The notes: a model not told the origin generated them from the sequence alone. 64,000 nucleotides of DNA from Puccinia triticina (GCF_026914185.1 NC_070558.1:4960001-5024000), one strand, 5' to 3'. Positions 1 through 10,588 are shown, counted from the first letter of the stretch. Numbers and translations: made by a program.

Positions 1-734
1 GTCCGGGTGATCCGTGTAGTGTGTTCTGCCGGACAAAGTGCCGGGCGGAGGTGGGTGTGATGTGCTGTGGGCTCGCTGGAGTAGGGGGGTCATATGACGG
101 GATGGTTGGCTGCCGACTTGTAAAAAAAATGAGTGGCCCGATTTTTGGAGTTTGCGGGAGTTCTGGGGATTTTGGAGTTGCTGTATTAACACACTGAAAA
201 TCACCCTCTAGCATGTATTAAACCACCCCTACATGCCTCGGTATACTATACTAGTATGTAGTGGCCACAGGTGTGTTTATCCAACAAACACGGGCCTGGG
301 GGCCTCCCTCCAGCCGACGCAATGCGACCGGTGTTGCCTACTCCGCGGCTGGGAGAGTCGGGAGAATACAAAACATCATGTCCCCTCCGCCGGCCGGAGG
401 CCTGCCAACCCTGTCGAAAATGATACAGCACTTTCGGAAAAGGATGTCGCTGGCTCCCAAAAACCAAAAACGAAAAACCAAAAACCAGAGCCTGCAGGTC
501 GTGCATGCGCCTGCATATGAACTGTGGGGCTGCACATATCGGACGCTGTTCGCAATCCTGAAAATCCAGCCCCGGCCGGCTCCCATACGCAAATGAGCCA
601 TCGACTCGGGCTGCCTATGTACTGGCTTCGCTTTCTGCCAGGTACCCCCCCAACCGCTGCCTCCAACCATCCGAATATTCATTCTCGACCACTTCCCGCC
701 ACCCAATTGAATCCCAATTCACCCAAACCTCATC
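1..734. other. Upstream region without a supportable gene
   Basis: No reading frame here shows recognisable protein character; the small open frames on both strands overlap each other. A short A-rich direct repeat (CCAAAAACCAAAAACGAAAA type) lies near 458-487. The 150 bases before 735 are C-rich and could hold the promoter and leader of the gene that starts there, but I see no clear TATA box. Confidence 0.4.
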
Positions 735-1203
735 ATGTCTAACTCAAACAGTTTTGCCCAGTACTTCGATGCGCCCGCGCCGATCACCATGCCCCATTGG
801 TACCCTCCCCCATCTGAAGCCGAAGGTATTCCAGGATTTCCTAACCCAACCGACCGCGGCCATCATCCGAGCTTTGCCGGCCACCACAACTTGAACGCCA
901 GCCACCGTAATTTGGGCCTTGCTGGTGCCGCTACTGGAGGCGCTCCGTTAGACGCTGGCCACCATGATTATCACACCGCCAGTGCAACTGCTCATGGCGC
1001 CCCGCGCCATGTCTCGAACGGCCCAGGCTACATCGATTGTGGTACCGCCAGCCCATCCGGTCACCTGCCCACCAACACCGGCCACATAGATTCTGGCTAT
1101 GCCGGTGGTCACCCGACCGGCTACCCGGACGGACTTGTTCGCAGCTACCCGGCCGGCCATGCGAATTTTGCCGCCGCCACCCCCGGCGCCGAACGGGCCC
1201 TTG

Positions 1204-3119
1204 CACCAGGAAAAAAAAGTAGTCAGTTGATGACAACTGACATAACACAGCTCTGGTTTCAGCTCCAAAGCTACTCCATCTGCTAGTTCAGGGCTGGCTG
1301 GCACACAGCTCAGTGCCCATTTTGGCACAGCTGAAGCCTCTAGCTTGCAATTTTCACAAGCTGCTCCTCAGCTTTGTCCCAGGCAAAGCTGCTCCTCAGC
1401 TTTGTCCCAGGCAAAGCTGCTCCTCAGCTTTGTCCCAGGCAAAGCTGCTGCTCAGCCTTGGCCCAGGCCCAGCTGCCCCTCAGTCTTGGCACAGGACAAG
1501 CCACTGCTCAGCCTTTGCCTGAGCAAGAACGGGTGTTGATGAACACACACCCGTCCCCCGGAGGCAAGCCCTCGCCCACGCCCTTTGAAAAGGGCGTGTG
1601 GGACCGCACACCCTTGATAAAGGGCGAAAGGGCATGCACACCCCTGTATGGGCGTGCGAGGGCGTGCACGCCCCCACATGGGCGTTCACAGGCGTGCACC
1701 ATGGCTCGTCGGGAGCTCCTCGGCGGGCAGATGCAAGTATACCTGCTCGCCGAGAGCCCCTCGGCGGGCAGTTACAGATACCACCTCGCCGAGAGCCTCT
1801 CGGAGAGCAGGTATACATGCACCTGCTCGCCGAGAGCCTTGCCTGCTCGCCGAGAAGGATAACTCTCGGCGAGCAGGTATACAAACACCTACCCGCCGAG
1901 CCTGCTCACCGAGAGCCCCTCGGCGGGCAGGTGCATGTATACCTGCTCGCGCAGAGAAATCCTCGGCGAGCAGGCATACAGATCCCACCTCGCCGAGAGC
2001 CTCTCGGCGAGCAGGTATACATACACCTGCCCACCGAGCCTGCTCACCGAGAGCCCCTCGGCGGGCAGGTGCATTTATACCTGCTCGCCGAGAGAAATCC
2101 TCGGCGAGCAGGCATACATATCCCACCTCGCCAAGAGCCTCTCGGCGAGCAGGTATACTTGCACCTGCCCGCGGAGAGGCTCTTGGTGAGCAGGCTCGGC
2201 GGGCAGGTGCATGTATACCTGCTCGCCGAGAGAAATCCTCGGCGAGCAGGCATACATATCCCCGCTCGCCGAGAGCCTTGCCTGCTCGCCGAGAAGGATA
2301 ACTCTCGGCGAGCAGGTATACAAACACCTGCCCGCCGAGCCTGCTCGCCAAGAGCCCCTCGGCGGGCAGGTTCAAGTATACCTTCTCGCCAAGAGCCCCT
2401 CGGCGGGCAGGTTCAACTATACCTGCTCGCCGAGAGGCTCTTGGCGAGGTGGGATATGTATGCCTGCTTGCCGATGATTTATCTCGGCGAGCAGGTATAA
2501 ATGCACCTGCCCGCCGAGGGGCTCTCGGTGAGCAGGCTTGGTGGGCAGGTGTATGTATACCTGCTCGCCGAGAGGAGGTGGGATCTGTATGCCTGCTCGC
2601 CGAGGATTTCTCTCGGCGAGCAGGTATAGATGCACCTGCCCGCCGAGGGGCTCTCGGTGAGCAGGCTCGGCGGGCAGGTGTTTGTATACCTGCTCGCCGA
2701 GAGTTGTCCTTGTCGGTGAGCAGGGATACATACACCATACCCGCCGAGGGGCTCTCGGCGAGCAGGTATATGTACTTGCGCCTGCCCACCGAGGGGCTCT
2801 CGGCGAGCAGGCACGGTGCACGCTTGTGCACGCCTATGTGGGGGCGTGCACGCCCTTGATAAAGGGTGCGCGGTCCCACACGCCCTGTTCAAAGGGCGTG
2901 GTCGTGGGCGTGCCCCCGGAGGACAGGTGTGCATTTATCAATGCCTGTTCTTGCTCAGGCAAAGGCTGAGCAGTGGCTTGTCCTGTGCCAAGACTGGAGG
3001 CAGCTGTGCCTGGGACAAAGCTGAGGATCAGCTTGTGAAAATTGCACTAGAGGCTGGATAGCCAGCTGGAGCAGGTGTCATGTCAGTTGTCATCTAGTGA
3101 CTACTGATTTTTCCTGGTG
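1204..3119. mobile_element. 1.9-kb non-autonomous foldback TIR element (3-bp TSD, possibly CACTA-like)
   Basis: The ends are inverted copies starting CACCAGGAAAAA, followed by GTAGTCA and GATGACAACTGACAT with few mismatches over about 45 bp. Further inward the arms keep pairing: CAATTTTCACAAGCTG, the CTTTGTCCCAGGCAAAGCTG block (three tandem copies on the left), and the GGGCGTG/CACGCCC block. Each arm is therefore several hundred bp long. The element is flanked by TTG at 1201-1203 and 3120-3122. A 3-bp duplication with a CAC- terminus recalls CACTA (EnSpm) elements, but the terminus is CACCA rather than CACTA, so this assignment is an inference. No transposase is encoded. The long open frames inside it on both strands come from the repeat, whose unit lacks stop codons. 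Confidence 0.85.
1704..2818. repeat. Tandem array of hairpin units (CTCGCCGAG palindrome)
   Basis: Roughly 20 or more degenerate units of about 50 bp fill the centre of the 1204-3119 element. Each unit contains an inverted repeat of the form CCTGCTCGCCGAGAG ... CTCTCGGCGAGCAGG around a few unpaired bases. The joining sequence is usually GTATAC-containing (GGTATACATGCACCTGC type). Adjacent units also pair with each other because CCCGCCGAG and CTCGGCGGG variants alternate. Single-stranded DNA or RNA from this region should fold into a row of stem-loops. No coding content. Confidence 0.85.
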
Positions 3120-3285
3120 TTGTTCCTTTGGGTTCTTTGCCCACCGGCCCCGGAGGCCACCTTGCCATTGCACCCGCCACCCCGAGCTATCCCGGCCCTG
3201 GTTTTGGCGTTGGCACCCCGGCGCAATTGGGATCTGAGTCCCATTACGAACCCGAGGATGGATTCTACGATCCAGCCGATGAAGT

Positions 3286-3395
3286 GTGGGGCCTGCTCGT
3301 GGGTGGTCGTGGTATTGTGGCCGGGTTCAAGCCCAGACAGCAGCGGCGGGGCGTCGAGAAAGAAGTCCCAAATTTATGTAAAGTGTGGAAAATCT
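3286..3395 (-). pseudogene. Relic of a second ADA2 C-terminal segment
   Basis: Read on the minus strand, this stretch encodes IWDFFLDAPPLLSGLEPG, matching IWDFFVDNAPLLSGLAPD in the last ADA2 exon about 300 bp away. The DNA also aligns: AAGAAGTCCCAAAT and CAAGCCC.GACAGCAG occur in both places. The frame just upstream of the match is closed by a stop. It is best read as a local duplication of the ADA2 3' end that has since decayed. It overlaps the 3' end of the convergent plus-strand gene. Confidence 0.65.
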
Positions 3396-3498
3396 TGCAT
3401 TGCTCAAACGTTAAAAAAAGAATACAACTGAAGAGAATGTTGTTTTGGGCAAGACAACACGAAGAAAAAACAAGCCATTACGTCCTCTCTTGAGGGTC

Positions 3499-5591
3499 TT
3501 ATGAAGAAACGAAAGCAAACAAGGAAGAGAAGTGAGAAGGAGGCGGATTAATCATGACGGGATGGACGGAGTGTGCGGTCCGTTTGGACATTGGCTTGGG
3601 GCTTGTTGTTGGTGGTTGATCGGGTGCAAGCCCGGACAGCAGCGGGGCGTTGTCGACAAAGAAGTCCCAAATAAGCTTCACCTTGTGCTCCTTCAAGGGA
3701 ACCCCAGCATGCCCCTTGCCCGCGACCTGCTCCACCCCCTCGTCCTCTTCGCCCTCCTCCAGGCCCTCCTCTGCATCCCCCACCAGGCCAAGCAGCGGAA
3801 AGAGTCCAACAACGTCGGCTCGGTCCAGCGTCTGTCCCAGCGCCGCTCGCCGCACATGTTCCCGGAACATCGCCTCCTTGATCATCAGGAACGGGCTCGG
3901 TAGGATCTGCAGTCGCGAACATAGCGCCAGCTCGGACGGGTGGAGGAGCTGCTTCGAGCCGCTCGTCGCCAGACTCAGTGGCACAGCCGCTGGTGGTATT
4001 CATCGTGCATATGATCAGCCGAGGGTCATTGAGTAGAATCTTGCGGAAAGCCTCGAGATTTGCAAGACTTACAGTTCTTTTTGGACGCCTTTCCCGAACT
4101 ACCAGGGGTGCCTAGCTTTCTCTCCGCCGCTTGAATCTACATGCAGGAAGAATTGAGGGCAAGCGTCAAAATCCAGGCCACAGCATAGAGGGTAAGTCTG
4201 GCCAGCTGCTGTTTACCTTTTTGAACTCCAAAGGATTCCGGTCGAAGACCACTGCCTTGGCTTGCAACCGCCGATCGTACTTGTCGCTGTAAATTTCTAG
4301 GAGGGTGAGCTTGAGTTCTAAGTCCAAGTCAGGCTCGTCTGAGAGCGGCGGCTCTTCATCTACCTCTTCATTGTCATCTTCATCCTCGGCTTTCGGCTCT
4401 TCTTTCTCTTTCTCTTTACTCTTTGGTTTAGGGTCCGGGGAGGGGACGGTTTGGAGTGGATCAACAGAGGATGATGGCATTGAATCTCGGCCGTCGGCTT
4501 CTGCTGCATCGCCATCATTCTTATCAGCACACTGTCTTTGTACAGTATCTGTCCTTGTGGGTGCTGTCTCGTCTGTCCTTTGGGTCGTTTTGCGAGCCCT
4601 TGACCCGACACCGCGCTTCCGTTTGGCCGTAGAATCTGGGGGGATCGTTTCCTGGTCTTGATTGGGCGCGGTATTATTTTCGTCCTTCTCTTCTGCGATG
4701 TCATCCTCCTCTGGTAGCTTTTCAGGCTGCGAATTGGTAGCTTTTCAGGCTGCGAATCACCACCGAATCGATACACTCGTCCAAAACTCAAGTCCTTGAT
4801 CATATTTTCAGCCTCGTTTTCCCACTCAATTTCGAAATCCAACCTCCCAGGCATAAAACCGGCAATCTCGTGAATCGTCGACGCGGACGATACTGGCTTG
4901 GGCGGTGGCATTTCTGATGATTGAAGGGAAAGTTTGAAAGGGATTCAGTTATTTTTTTCGTTCCTGTTTTTTTTTTTTTGTTGCAATGTTATGGAAATGC
5001 ATAAATCAATAGACTGACGTAGAGGGCGAGCGTGCACCTCCTCCAACCTTCTCTTCTTACGGGCTTGGAACTTGTCCTGATCGATCTCGATCCTAGCATC
5101 AATTGGCTGAGCAATCATTAAATATTTGCTCGCACGGTATCGATAACAGGCTGAGAGTTTGACAAACAGGAAGCGGGTAATCATCGCTGCCAATAAACAC
5201 GTCGAGATAATGCCGTTCGACTTCTTCCTTCGTCCGACCGTTGCCGACGTGGTCGGCGATGTCACTCCAATTTCCGAGGCCATAGATTTGGCAGGCTTCA
5301 ATTAGAAGCAGCTCTCTAAGCGGTGGTGATGTTTGATCATAGTTGAATCCGATTGTCAGTTTTGTTTCCATCAGTTCCATCAGCTTGACGACTTACTCAT
5401 CAGCACCCCAATCCTCGGTAAAGATAGGAACCGAGTGTGGTTCCTGTTAGGAGGATGGCGGCGATGAGTATTCGATTGATCGGGATAGATGATGAGAAGA
5501 TGAGGGAAGTTTACAGACGATTACTCGATAGTTGTGCCATGCTTTGTGTTGACCGATCTCTTTGCCCTCGCAGAAGCATTGGCCACACGAA
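3499..5591 (-). pseudogene. ADA2: ADA2, SAGA/ADA histone-acetyltransferase adaptor, 5'-truncated and frameshifted
   Basis: ADA2 is the nuclear adaptor that links the Gcn5 acetyltransferase to SAGA/ADA. Minus-strand exons with consistent phases: 5591-5519 (end of the ZZ finger, CGQCFCEGKEIGQHKAWHNY), 5443-5397 (EPHSVPIFTEDWGADE), 5315-5168 (SANT domain, [20 protein letters not shown] and [19 protein letters not shown]), 5106-5019 (IEIDQDKFQARKKRRLEE), 4913-4217 (HEIAGFMPGRLDFEIEWENE, then an acidic linker, then LELKLTLLEIYSDKYDRRLQ), 4136-4073, and 3989-3499 (SWIRM-like end, LHPSELALCSRLQILPSPFL). The first donor would be GTCTGT, an unusual sequence, but it gives the family-like join YRVI-EPHS. 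The 5' half of the ZZ finger was not found. The central segment usually found between the DRR motif and SWIRM is short. A 23-bp tandem duplication at 4712-4757 breaks the frame. Identification is firm; whether any functional product is made is doubtful. Confidence 0.9.
4712..4757. repeat. Perfect 23-bp tandem duplication inside the ADA2 coding region
   Basis: Two identical adjacent 23-base copies begin TGGTAGCTTTTCAGGCTGCG at 4712 and 4735. On the minus strand the ADA2 frame upstream (codons in phase with 4911) and downstream (codons in phase with 4480) differ by exactly the shift produced by 23 extra bases. Deleting one copy joins them. The duplication alone therefore explains the frameshift. 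Confidence 0.9.
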
Positions 5592-7530
5592 CTGGGCGGG
5601 CACCAGTTCCTCCCCTGCCGGGGGGGGGGGGGGGGTATCAGCCCAAAATACAACAATTAACTGGTTTATGGGCGGCTCCGCCGCCCTGTGACCAATGGTG
5701 TAATATTCATCGACCGCTAATACAAAAAGTATGTAGGCATTTTTTATGCAGCCAGTTTGAATGCAACATCGTCTTCCAAATTGCAGAAGTGGTCCAGAAA
5801 TAACTTTTGTGAACATGTGGGTGGACTGTATACCAATATCCATTCTGCATTCGTGGTACTTACTTCTAGTACTCGTGTCAAGGAGGGGTTTCAGAAACAT
5901 CTTATGTTTCCGCGCCTCCTCTAGGGTGTATAGGTAAAATCTGTGATTTACTCAGTCCACCCGAGTCAAGGGAGAAAATTGGGTGATTCCAAATCTAAGA
6001 ATCTGATGCCCAACAGGCTAGAGAAGTAACTGCAATAGATCTTTGTTTGTGTCTTAAATTGAGTGGGGAGCGCGCGGCAAAACCACTCTCATTAAAAAGG
6101 GTCCCCTTCCTAAGAGGGAAAACGGGTGGGTGGGATGGTATTTGAAAACGAAGTTATTTCCCCGTTGGTTGTGAAATAACTGAAGATACGAATGCGGTTG
6201 AGGAGAGTGGTACGGTGAGGGGGAAAGAACTTGCTATTCGGAGTTCATTACATATAACCGTCACTCGTCTCCGGGCATTCAGACGCTTGGGCCGCGTTTA
6301 TCTTGTCCTGCGTCTGTATGCGTTCAGACCGCATTCCTCATGCTCATGGACTTAGGTACCCTCCCTGAATTCCCATTTTTGGGGGGAAGAATTGCATGTG
6401 GTGTGGTTATGTGCGCAGGTGGGAGGGGAAAAGGAAAAAATTATTTGTGTCCAAGATGAACTGAGGTATGGAGCAAAAGTATAAAGGCATACGGCCTGTA
6501 GATGATCGCAGGTCATCGCTTGGCTCTTGCTCGGCGCCAATTACTTAAAGAGCCAAGCAATCCAGGACAATTTGTACCTGTACTTTGTTGGAAAGTGGGG
6601 GGGGGAGGAATGCTGCCAAAAATGTTTTGGTTGGCGCGTGTCGGTCCGCTTACACCACGGCTCCACTTGGAAAGTGAGTCGCGCGGCGGGCGGACCCTCC
6701 CGTCAGATTTGGGTCGGGCCGTCCTGGCAGGACGTCAAGCAGCCCTTTGGGTCAGCCCGACCCTGCCCGACCACCCGTTGGCTGTTCCTCCCGACAGGGA
6801 GGGCAGGCCGACCTCGTCCGACCGTGCCGACCCGCAAGGCAGCATGGTCGGCTTGTCTGATAGGTCCGGCCAACCCATCTGCCCGGTGGGTCAGCATGGT
6901 CGGCTTGCCCTTGAGGTTGTCAACAGGTCGGCTGCCCCCGGAAATGAGCCGACCTTCCCAACAAGTCACCGGACTAGTCAACCTGTCCGTCGGCCCAAGG
7001 TCAGAAACTCACTTGAAAAAGTGAGTTTCCTGAGACCACCAGTACGATCTGCTGAGCGTGCTCGCGGATTGTACATAGAAGAGAAAAAAAAATGTTGGAC
7101 TTCGCAATGTTTGCTTGTCATGATAAGTAGAGAGGGCGGTATATAATTTTGACTAAGGTGGCACTGATGTCAATGTTGTTGTTACCGCAGCGGTTGTAAG
7201 TGATCACACCAATGAGCAAGCAATCCCTGAGTCCATGGTGTGGTTGCCGGATCGACCCTCCCAGTGCACAATTTTTGCTGCTCGGATCTCATCATGACCC
7301 TGGGCCCCACGGCCAACGTCTGGGTAATCCCAGCTTGAAGCCCAACGTCCAGGTAGGATACGTGGCCTAGCCGCCATCAAGGGCAGCCCAACCTTCCCGA
7401 CATATACTCCTCCCAACGTCCGCCGTGCAAAGTTTTACTGCAGGGGTGGAGAGGGGGTGGCCAACGTCAAGCCGGACGTTGGCCCGCCGTCCAACTGCAC
7501 CCATGGTGTAATGTTAAACCATTAATGTAT
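5592..7530. other. Non-coding stretch with GC-rich inverted-repeat blocks
   Basis: No gene could be supported here, and the expected first exon of ADA2 was not recognised. A G homopolymer (about 15) sits near 5621-5635, next to a GGCGGCTCCGCCGCC palindrome. From about 6640 to 7040 the sequence turns GC-rich and is dominated by GGTCGG and CCGACC in both orientations, ending in the inverted pair ACTCACTT...AAGTGAGT near 7006-7026. From 7305 to 7490 CCAACGTC and GACGTTGG recur in both orientations. Both blocks look like decayed foldback elements, but I could not fix their termini. Confidence 0.4.
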
Positions 7531-7619
7531 CAAAGTCCCTCCCTATGTGGGAGGTCAGAGTTTGGAGTTTGGGTGGAGCTAAAGTTTGGCTGGTGGCGAA
7601 GCCACCCCTCCCGCATGGA

Positions 7620-8869
7620 CAAACTTAACTAGGTCCCTCTCTCGCCTGAGGCTTTGCCGGAGGGACTTATGACTCATCAGGATTCTTTGCATGAGAGAAA
7701 TTTTTGTTTTGGTGGTGTTTTTGTTTGAACCCCCAAATCTCAACTCTGATTATTCCAAACCTTTTAAGTTTTTGGTGGATGGTACGCCTCCATCTGCCCC
7801 TCCTTCTGATATAATTTCAGAACCCATTTTCCTCATCTTCATCCCTATTTTATTTTTCTTAAACATCCATTTCCTTGAGTTGCGTGGAATTTCCTCCGGA
7901 TCAGAAAATAACCGCCCATGTGCATTCATCTCAAGGTCTATTCGCTGATACAACGTTATAAAGGTATGTGCCCCTCTTTTTTTCACAGATCTTCTCTTAC
8001 CGCTCAATCCTTAGCGCCAATCTTGAATTTCTTAGCTTTGATACTCCACTTCCTCCACCAATCAGAATCCCGCCATCCATTTGACACATACATACAATTC
8101 AACCGAGCCGGCGCACTGCAAGAGAATGTGTCTAGATAACTTACCCCGTCTCCTAAATATGCGTGATAAGCTGCTGTTTATTGAAAAGATACTCCATCTT
8201 AGGCACAAAGATCCAAAAATAAAATCCAGCCAACAGTTGTGGGGGGCGCCAGTTGGATGGCCAATGACGAAGGGTATTCTAGATGCAATCAAACGACTTG
8301 TTCATCACACTACCAACGGTAAAGCTTGTTGGAATCAATATATCCTATCCGAGGTAAGTCTGATGGTTATCATGACTATTCAATTCTCTACTGCCTACCT
8401 GTTTTGTATTATCATTCCTGATCAATGACTTTTTTTTGGCCTCAACATCATTTCTCTGCTTCAAGTGGCTTTGCGCGGCAATCTAGCCCTGATCAGGCTT
8501 GATAGGTCCAATCATCTCCCAACTTGACGGGGTCAGTGCACCATGGATTTAACAAATGAATTTTCGATGAAATGTAGTGATGTGCTTGACATCACGATTA
8601 CTTTGTTTTTTATTGTGAATTTTGAAATATTTATTTTAAAAATCAGTGATAGAGATACCATGTATGTAAAATATATGATAATTATGCTGAGGTGGATGCA
8701 ATTCAGGAAAAATGGGTCTTACAAGTAGGGGTTGAGAATTGAATGAGTAGTACTGGAGATTATAAAAATAAGTGTGGTAAATTTTCCGGTTCTCTCACGC
8801 AAAGAATCCTGATAAGTCATAAGTCCCTCTGGCAAAGCCTCAGGCAAGAGAGGGACTTAGTTAAGTTTG
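7620..8869. mobile_element. 1.25-kb TIR element, CAAACTTAAC termini, 9-bp TSD (MULE-like)
   Basis: The inverted termini read CAAACTTAACTAGGTCCCTC (left) and CAAACTTAACTAAGTCCCTC (right, reverse complement). They stay similar inward through CCTGAGGC, GAGGGACTTATGA and ATTCTTTGC for about 90 bp. The flanks are CCGCATGGA at 7611-7619 and CCGCAGGGA at 8870-8878, a 9-bp duplication with one difference. Two more elements in the window (18322-18920 and 25038-25822) have related termini and also 9-bp duplications. A 9-bp duplication is typical of Mutator-like elements, but no transposase is present. The interior may carry a captured gene fragment (8081-8428). Confidence 0.75.
8081..8428 (+). CDS. Possible captured gene fragment inside the 7620-8869 element
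   Basis: The frame encodes a stretch with ordinary protein composition (LPRLLNMRDKLLFIEKILHL, WGAPVGWPMTKGILDAIKRL) up to an intron-like donor GAG|GTAAGTC near 8353. After that the translation becomes hydrophobic and unlike coding sequence. I do not recognise the family. Its position within a non-autonomous TIR element suggests a host exon carried by the transposon, as seen for Pack-type elements, but this is an inference. Confidence 0.3.
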   Translation: MTHTYNSTEPAHCKRMCLDNLPRLLNMRDKLLFIEKILHLRHKDPKIKSSQQLWGAPVGWPMTKGILDAIKRLVHHTTNGKACWNQYILSEVSLMVIMTIQFSTAYLFCIIIPDQ

Positions 8870-8893
8870 CCGCAGGGAGGGACTTAGGCCTGA

Positions 8894-9135
8894 TGTGGGG
8901 GTTGTGGCGCGTAGGCCACCCACCAAAAAGTGGCAGAAATGCAGTTTTTGAGTTTTGCAGCCTGTAGTTTCAACACTGGCCATTCCAGCTACCAGAACTT
9001 AGAAGCTCCTCTATGGCGCCAATTTTTAGAGCTCTCCCCCCATCAATCAACCCACCGGACTATTTTTGGTGGATTTTTGAAATGATTCAAGGCAAGCCAG
9101 AACAACCCTCATCTGGTGTGGTGCTTGAGTCCGGT
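8894..9135. other. Short intergenic spacer
   Basis: I see no gene, repeat boundary or regulatory motif that I can support between the small inverted-repeat element and the LTR beginning at 9136. Confidence 0.4.
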
Positions 9136-9564
9136 TGATAGGCGAGGAGGAGGGGTTGAACAAGGAGCTAGTTCTGGGGACTTTGGCCAAGGTGGGTCTT
9201 GGTTGTTTAAGCTCTGACTTGATGATTGTATTTCTTATCTGAGGAGCAGACACGTACACACAACTAGAGAGCCCCCTGCACAAGATCCAGAGGGGGCCTG
9301 AAATTATGTAACATACAAGACACAACCAAAACATTTGAAATGGACAGGTGACAGGTGACAGGTGACAGGTGACAGGGAACAGGGAACTTACTGGGGACTG
9401 GGAAAGAATACTTTACTGGGAACTGGGGACTGGGAACTGAGTACTTTACTGGGGACTGGAGACAGGATAATTTACTGGGGACTGGGGACTGGACACTGGC
9501 TACTTTACTGGGGACTGGGGATAGGAGGGGAATGTGAGCAAACAGAGAGACAGATATTCGAACA
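9136..9564 (-). repeat. 3' LTR of the mini element (429 bp)
   Basis: It shares over 400 bp with the copy at 10683-11156. It contains a simple array built on GGGGACTGG and GGGAACTGG separated by TACTTTA (about 9385-9530), plus an ACAGGTG tetrad. The length difference between the two LTRs (429 versus 474 bp) lies in this array. Confidence 0.8.
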
Positions 9565-9625
9565 CACCCCCGCGCAAACAGTCGGAGAATCGGGGAATAA
9601 GTGGGTAGTTGAGAGATTGGAGAGA

Positions 9626-10588
9626 TTAGAGTTCTCTGACTTCAGATTGGTGATCATTGTTGTCGTCAAACGCAACATGGGAGGGGAGCTGGTCAAAAGA
9701 AGCAGTGAGATTGTGAACAGATTCAGATGTTGAGGCGTTGGGTTCCACAACTTCAACAGAGAACATGGTTGGCACCGGCGATGCTAGCATTGCGAGGTGG
9801 GCTTTGGCTTCGAGCTTTGCTTTTAAATATTTCTGATAATCTGCAAGCTTGCCTGGATGAAGAGAAAAACAATCTTCTGCTCGATGAGGGGCTGAAGAAA
9901 GGTGACGACCTTGGGGACACTTTTGAGTGAGGAGTGCTGAAGCTTCATTGGGTTCAGAGGAGGCAACAAATCTAGGTTTGGGTGGCATGGAATTGGAGTT
10001 GGCACTGATCTGGCTGTCTAGAATTTTGAGGACAGTCTTGTATGTAACCTCCATGGACAACAAAGTACCTGAAGCAATGATAGCGTTACAAACATGAGCG
10101 AGTTTGACGGGTATCTTCATCAAGATGATGTGACCAAGGGATTCCTTGTCAATTGAAGCATCAAGGGACTCCAAAAATGTGATACCGTCCCAGAACGCCA
10201 AAATGAACTCCTGGACGTTGTCGACTTGTAAAGGGAGATGAGTCAGTCAATACCACGCCTTGAACTTGTTGGCTTGCTTCTTTGAGGCACCAAACTCAAG
10301 GATGTTTGACCACAACTTCTTGGGGCATTGAGCACCACTGTTCTTCTTTACCCGACCAGAGACCGAGCTATGAATGCAAGTGATGATTGTGGCATGGGCA
10401 AGATCTAATTGTTTGGACTGGTTGACATTGACTATTTTTCCATCATTGCCACGAACTTTGGCGGGTTATTTTCCGATCACAAGCTGATAAAGTTCCCTAG
10501 CTTTCAATACCGACGACATTTTAGAGACCCAGTCGACATAGTTATTTTTTGTAAGCTCGGGAAGGTGAAACTTATTGGAGCTGTCCAT
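9626..10588 (-). pseudogene. Copia-type gag relic
   Basis: From an ATG at 10588 on the minus strand the frame encodes LPELTKNNYVDWVSKMSSVL, the usual opening of Copia gag proteins. It continues past two in-frame stops (TAA after LVIGK, TGA after FKAWY) into an open stretch ending at 9626. Near the end is a variant zinc-knuckle-like block, KCPQGRH...HRAEDCFSLHPGK, similar to CRGGHN...TAKTCWTLHP in the Copia at 27-33 kb. Both stops could be single C-to-T changes (CAA, CGA). It is not expected to make a full protein. Confidence 0.75.

Larger units (their letters stand above)
735..3493 (+). pseudogene. His/Gly/Pro-rich hypothetical protein gene split by a transposon
   Basis: The 5' part (735-1203) encodes a low-complexity protein rich in His, Gly, Ala and Pro, with spaced GHH, GHID and AGH repeats. 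No domain family is recognised. At 1201-1203 the frame meets a 1,916-bp element bounded by the target duplication TTG. Removing the element and one TTG joins codon GAA-CGG-GCC-CTT directly to GTT-CCT-TTG at 3122, with no frame change, and the downstream part has the same Gly/Pro composition (LPTGPGGHLA, PSYPGPGFGV). The frame then stays open to a stop at 3491-3493. The last 70 codons overlap a relic of the neighbouring ADA2 gene and are basic and unlike the rest, so the true 3' end may be earlier. The gene converges on ADA2 with only a few bases between stop codons. Function unknown. As assembled it would be truncated unless the element is spliced or excised. Confidence 0.6.
7531..8893. mobile_element. 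Small AAGTCCCTCC inverted-repeat element, split by a larger insertion
   Basis: The left part runs from AAGTCCCTCCCT at 7535 to CCCCTCCCGCATGG near 7618, and the right part from CCGCAGGGAGGGACTT at 8870. Joined, they resemble the short element at 16728-16810, which also runs from AAGTCCC to CCCCTCCCGCAGGGAGGGACTT. The 7620-8869 element appears to have inserted into it. Confidence 0.5.

Noticed and set aside
1686..2879. 397-residue minus-strand frame rich in ARRxPRRAG
   Set aside because: It is a translation of the stop-free hairpin repeat; frames on both strands are open for the same reason.
3532..3903. Plus-strand gene of 123 codons
   Set aside because: It lies antisense to the ADA2 SWIRM-like exon, which has clear family similarity; the plus-strand frame has none.
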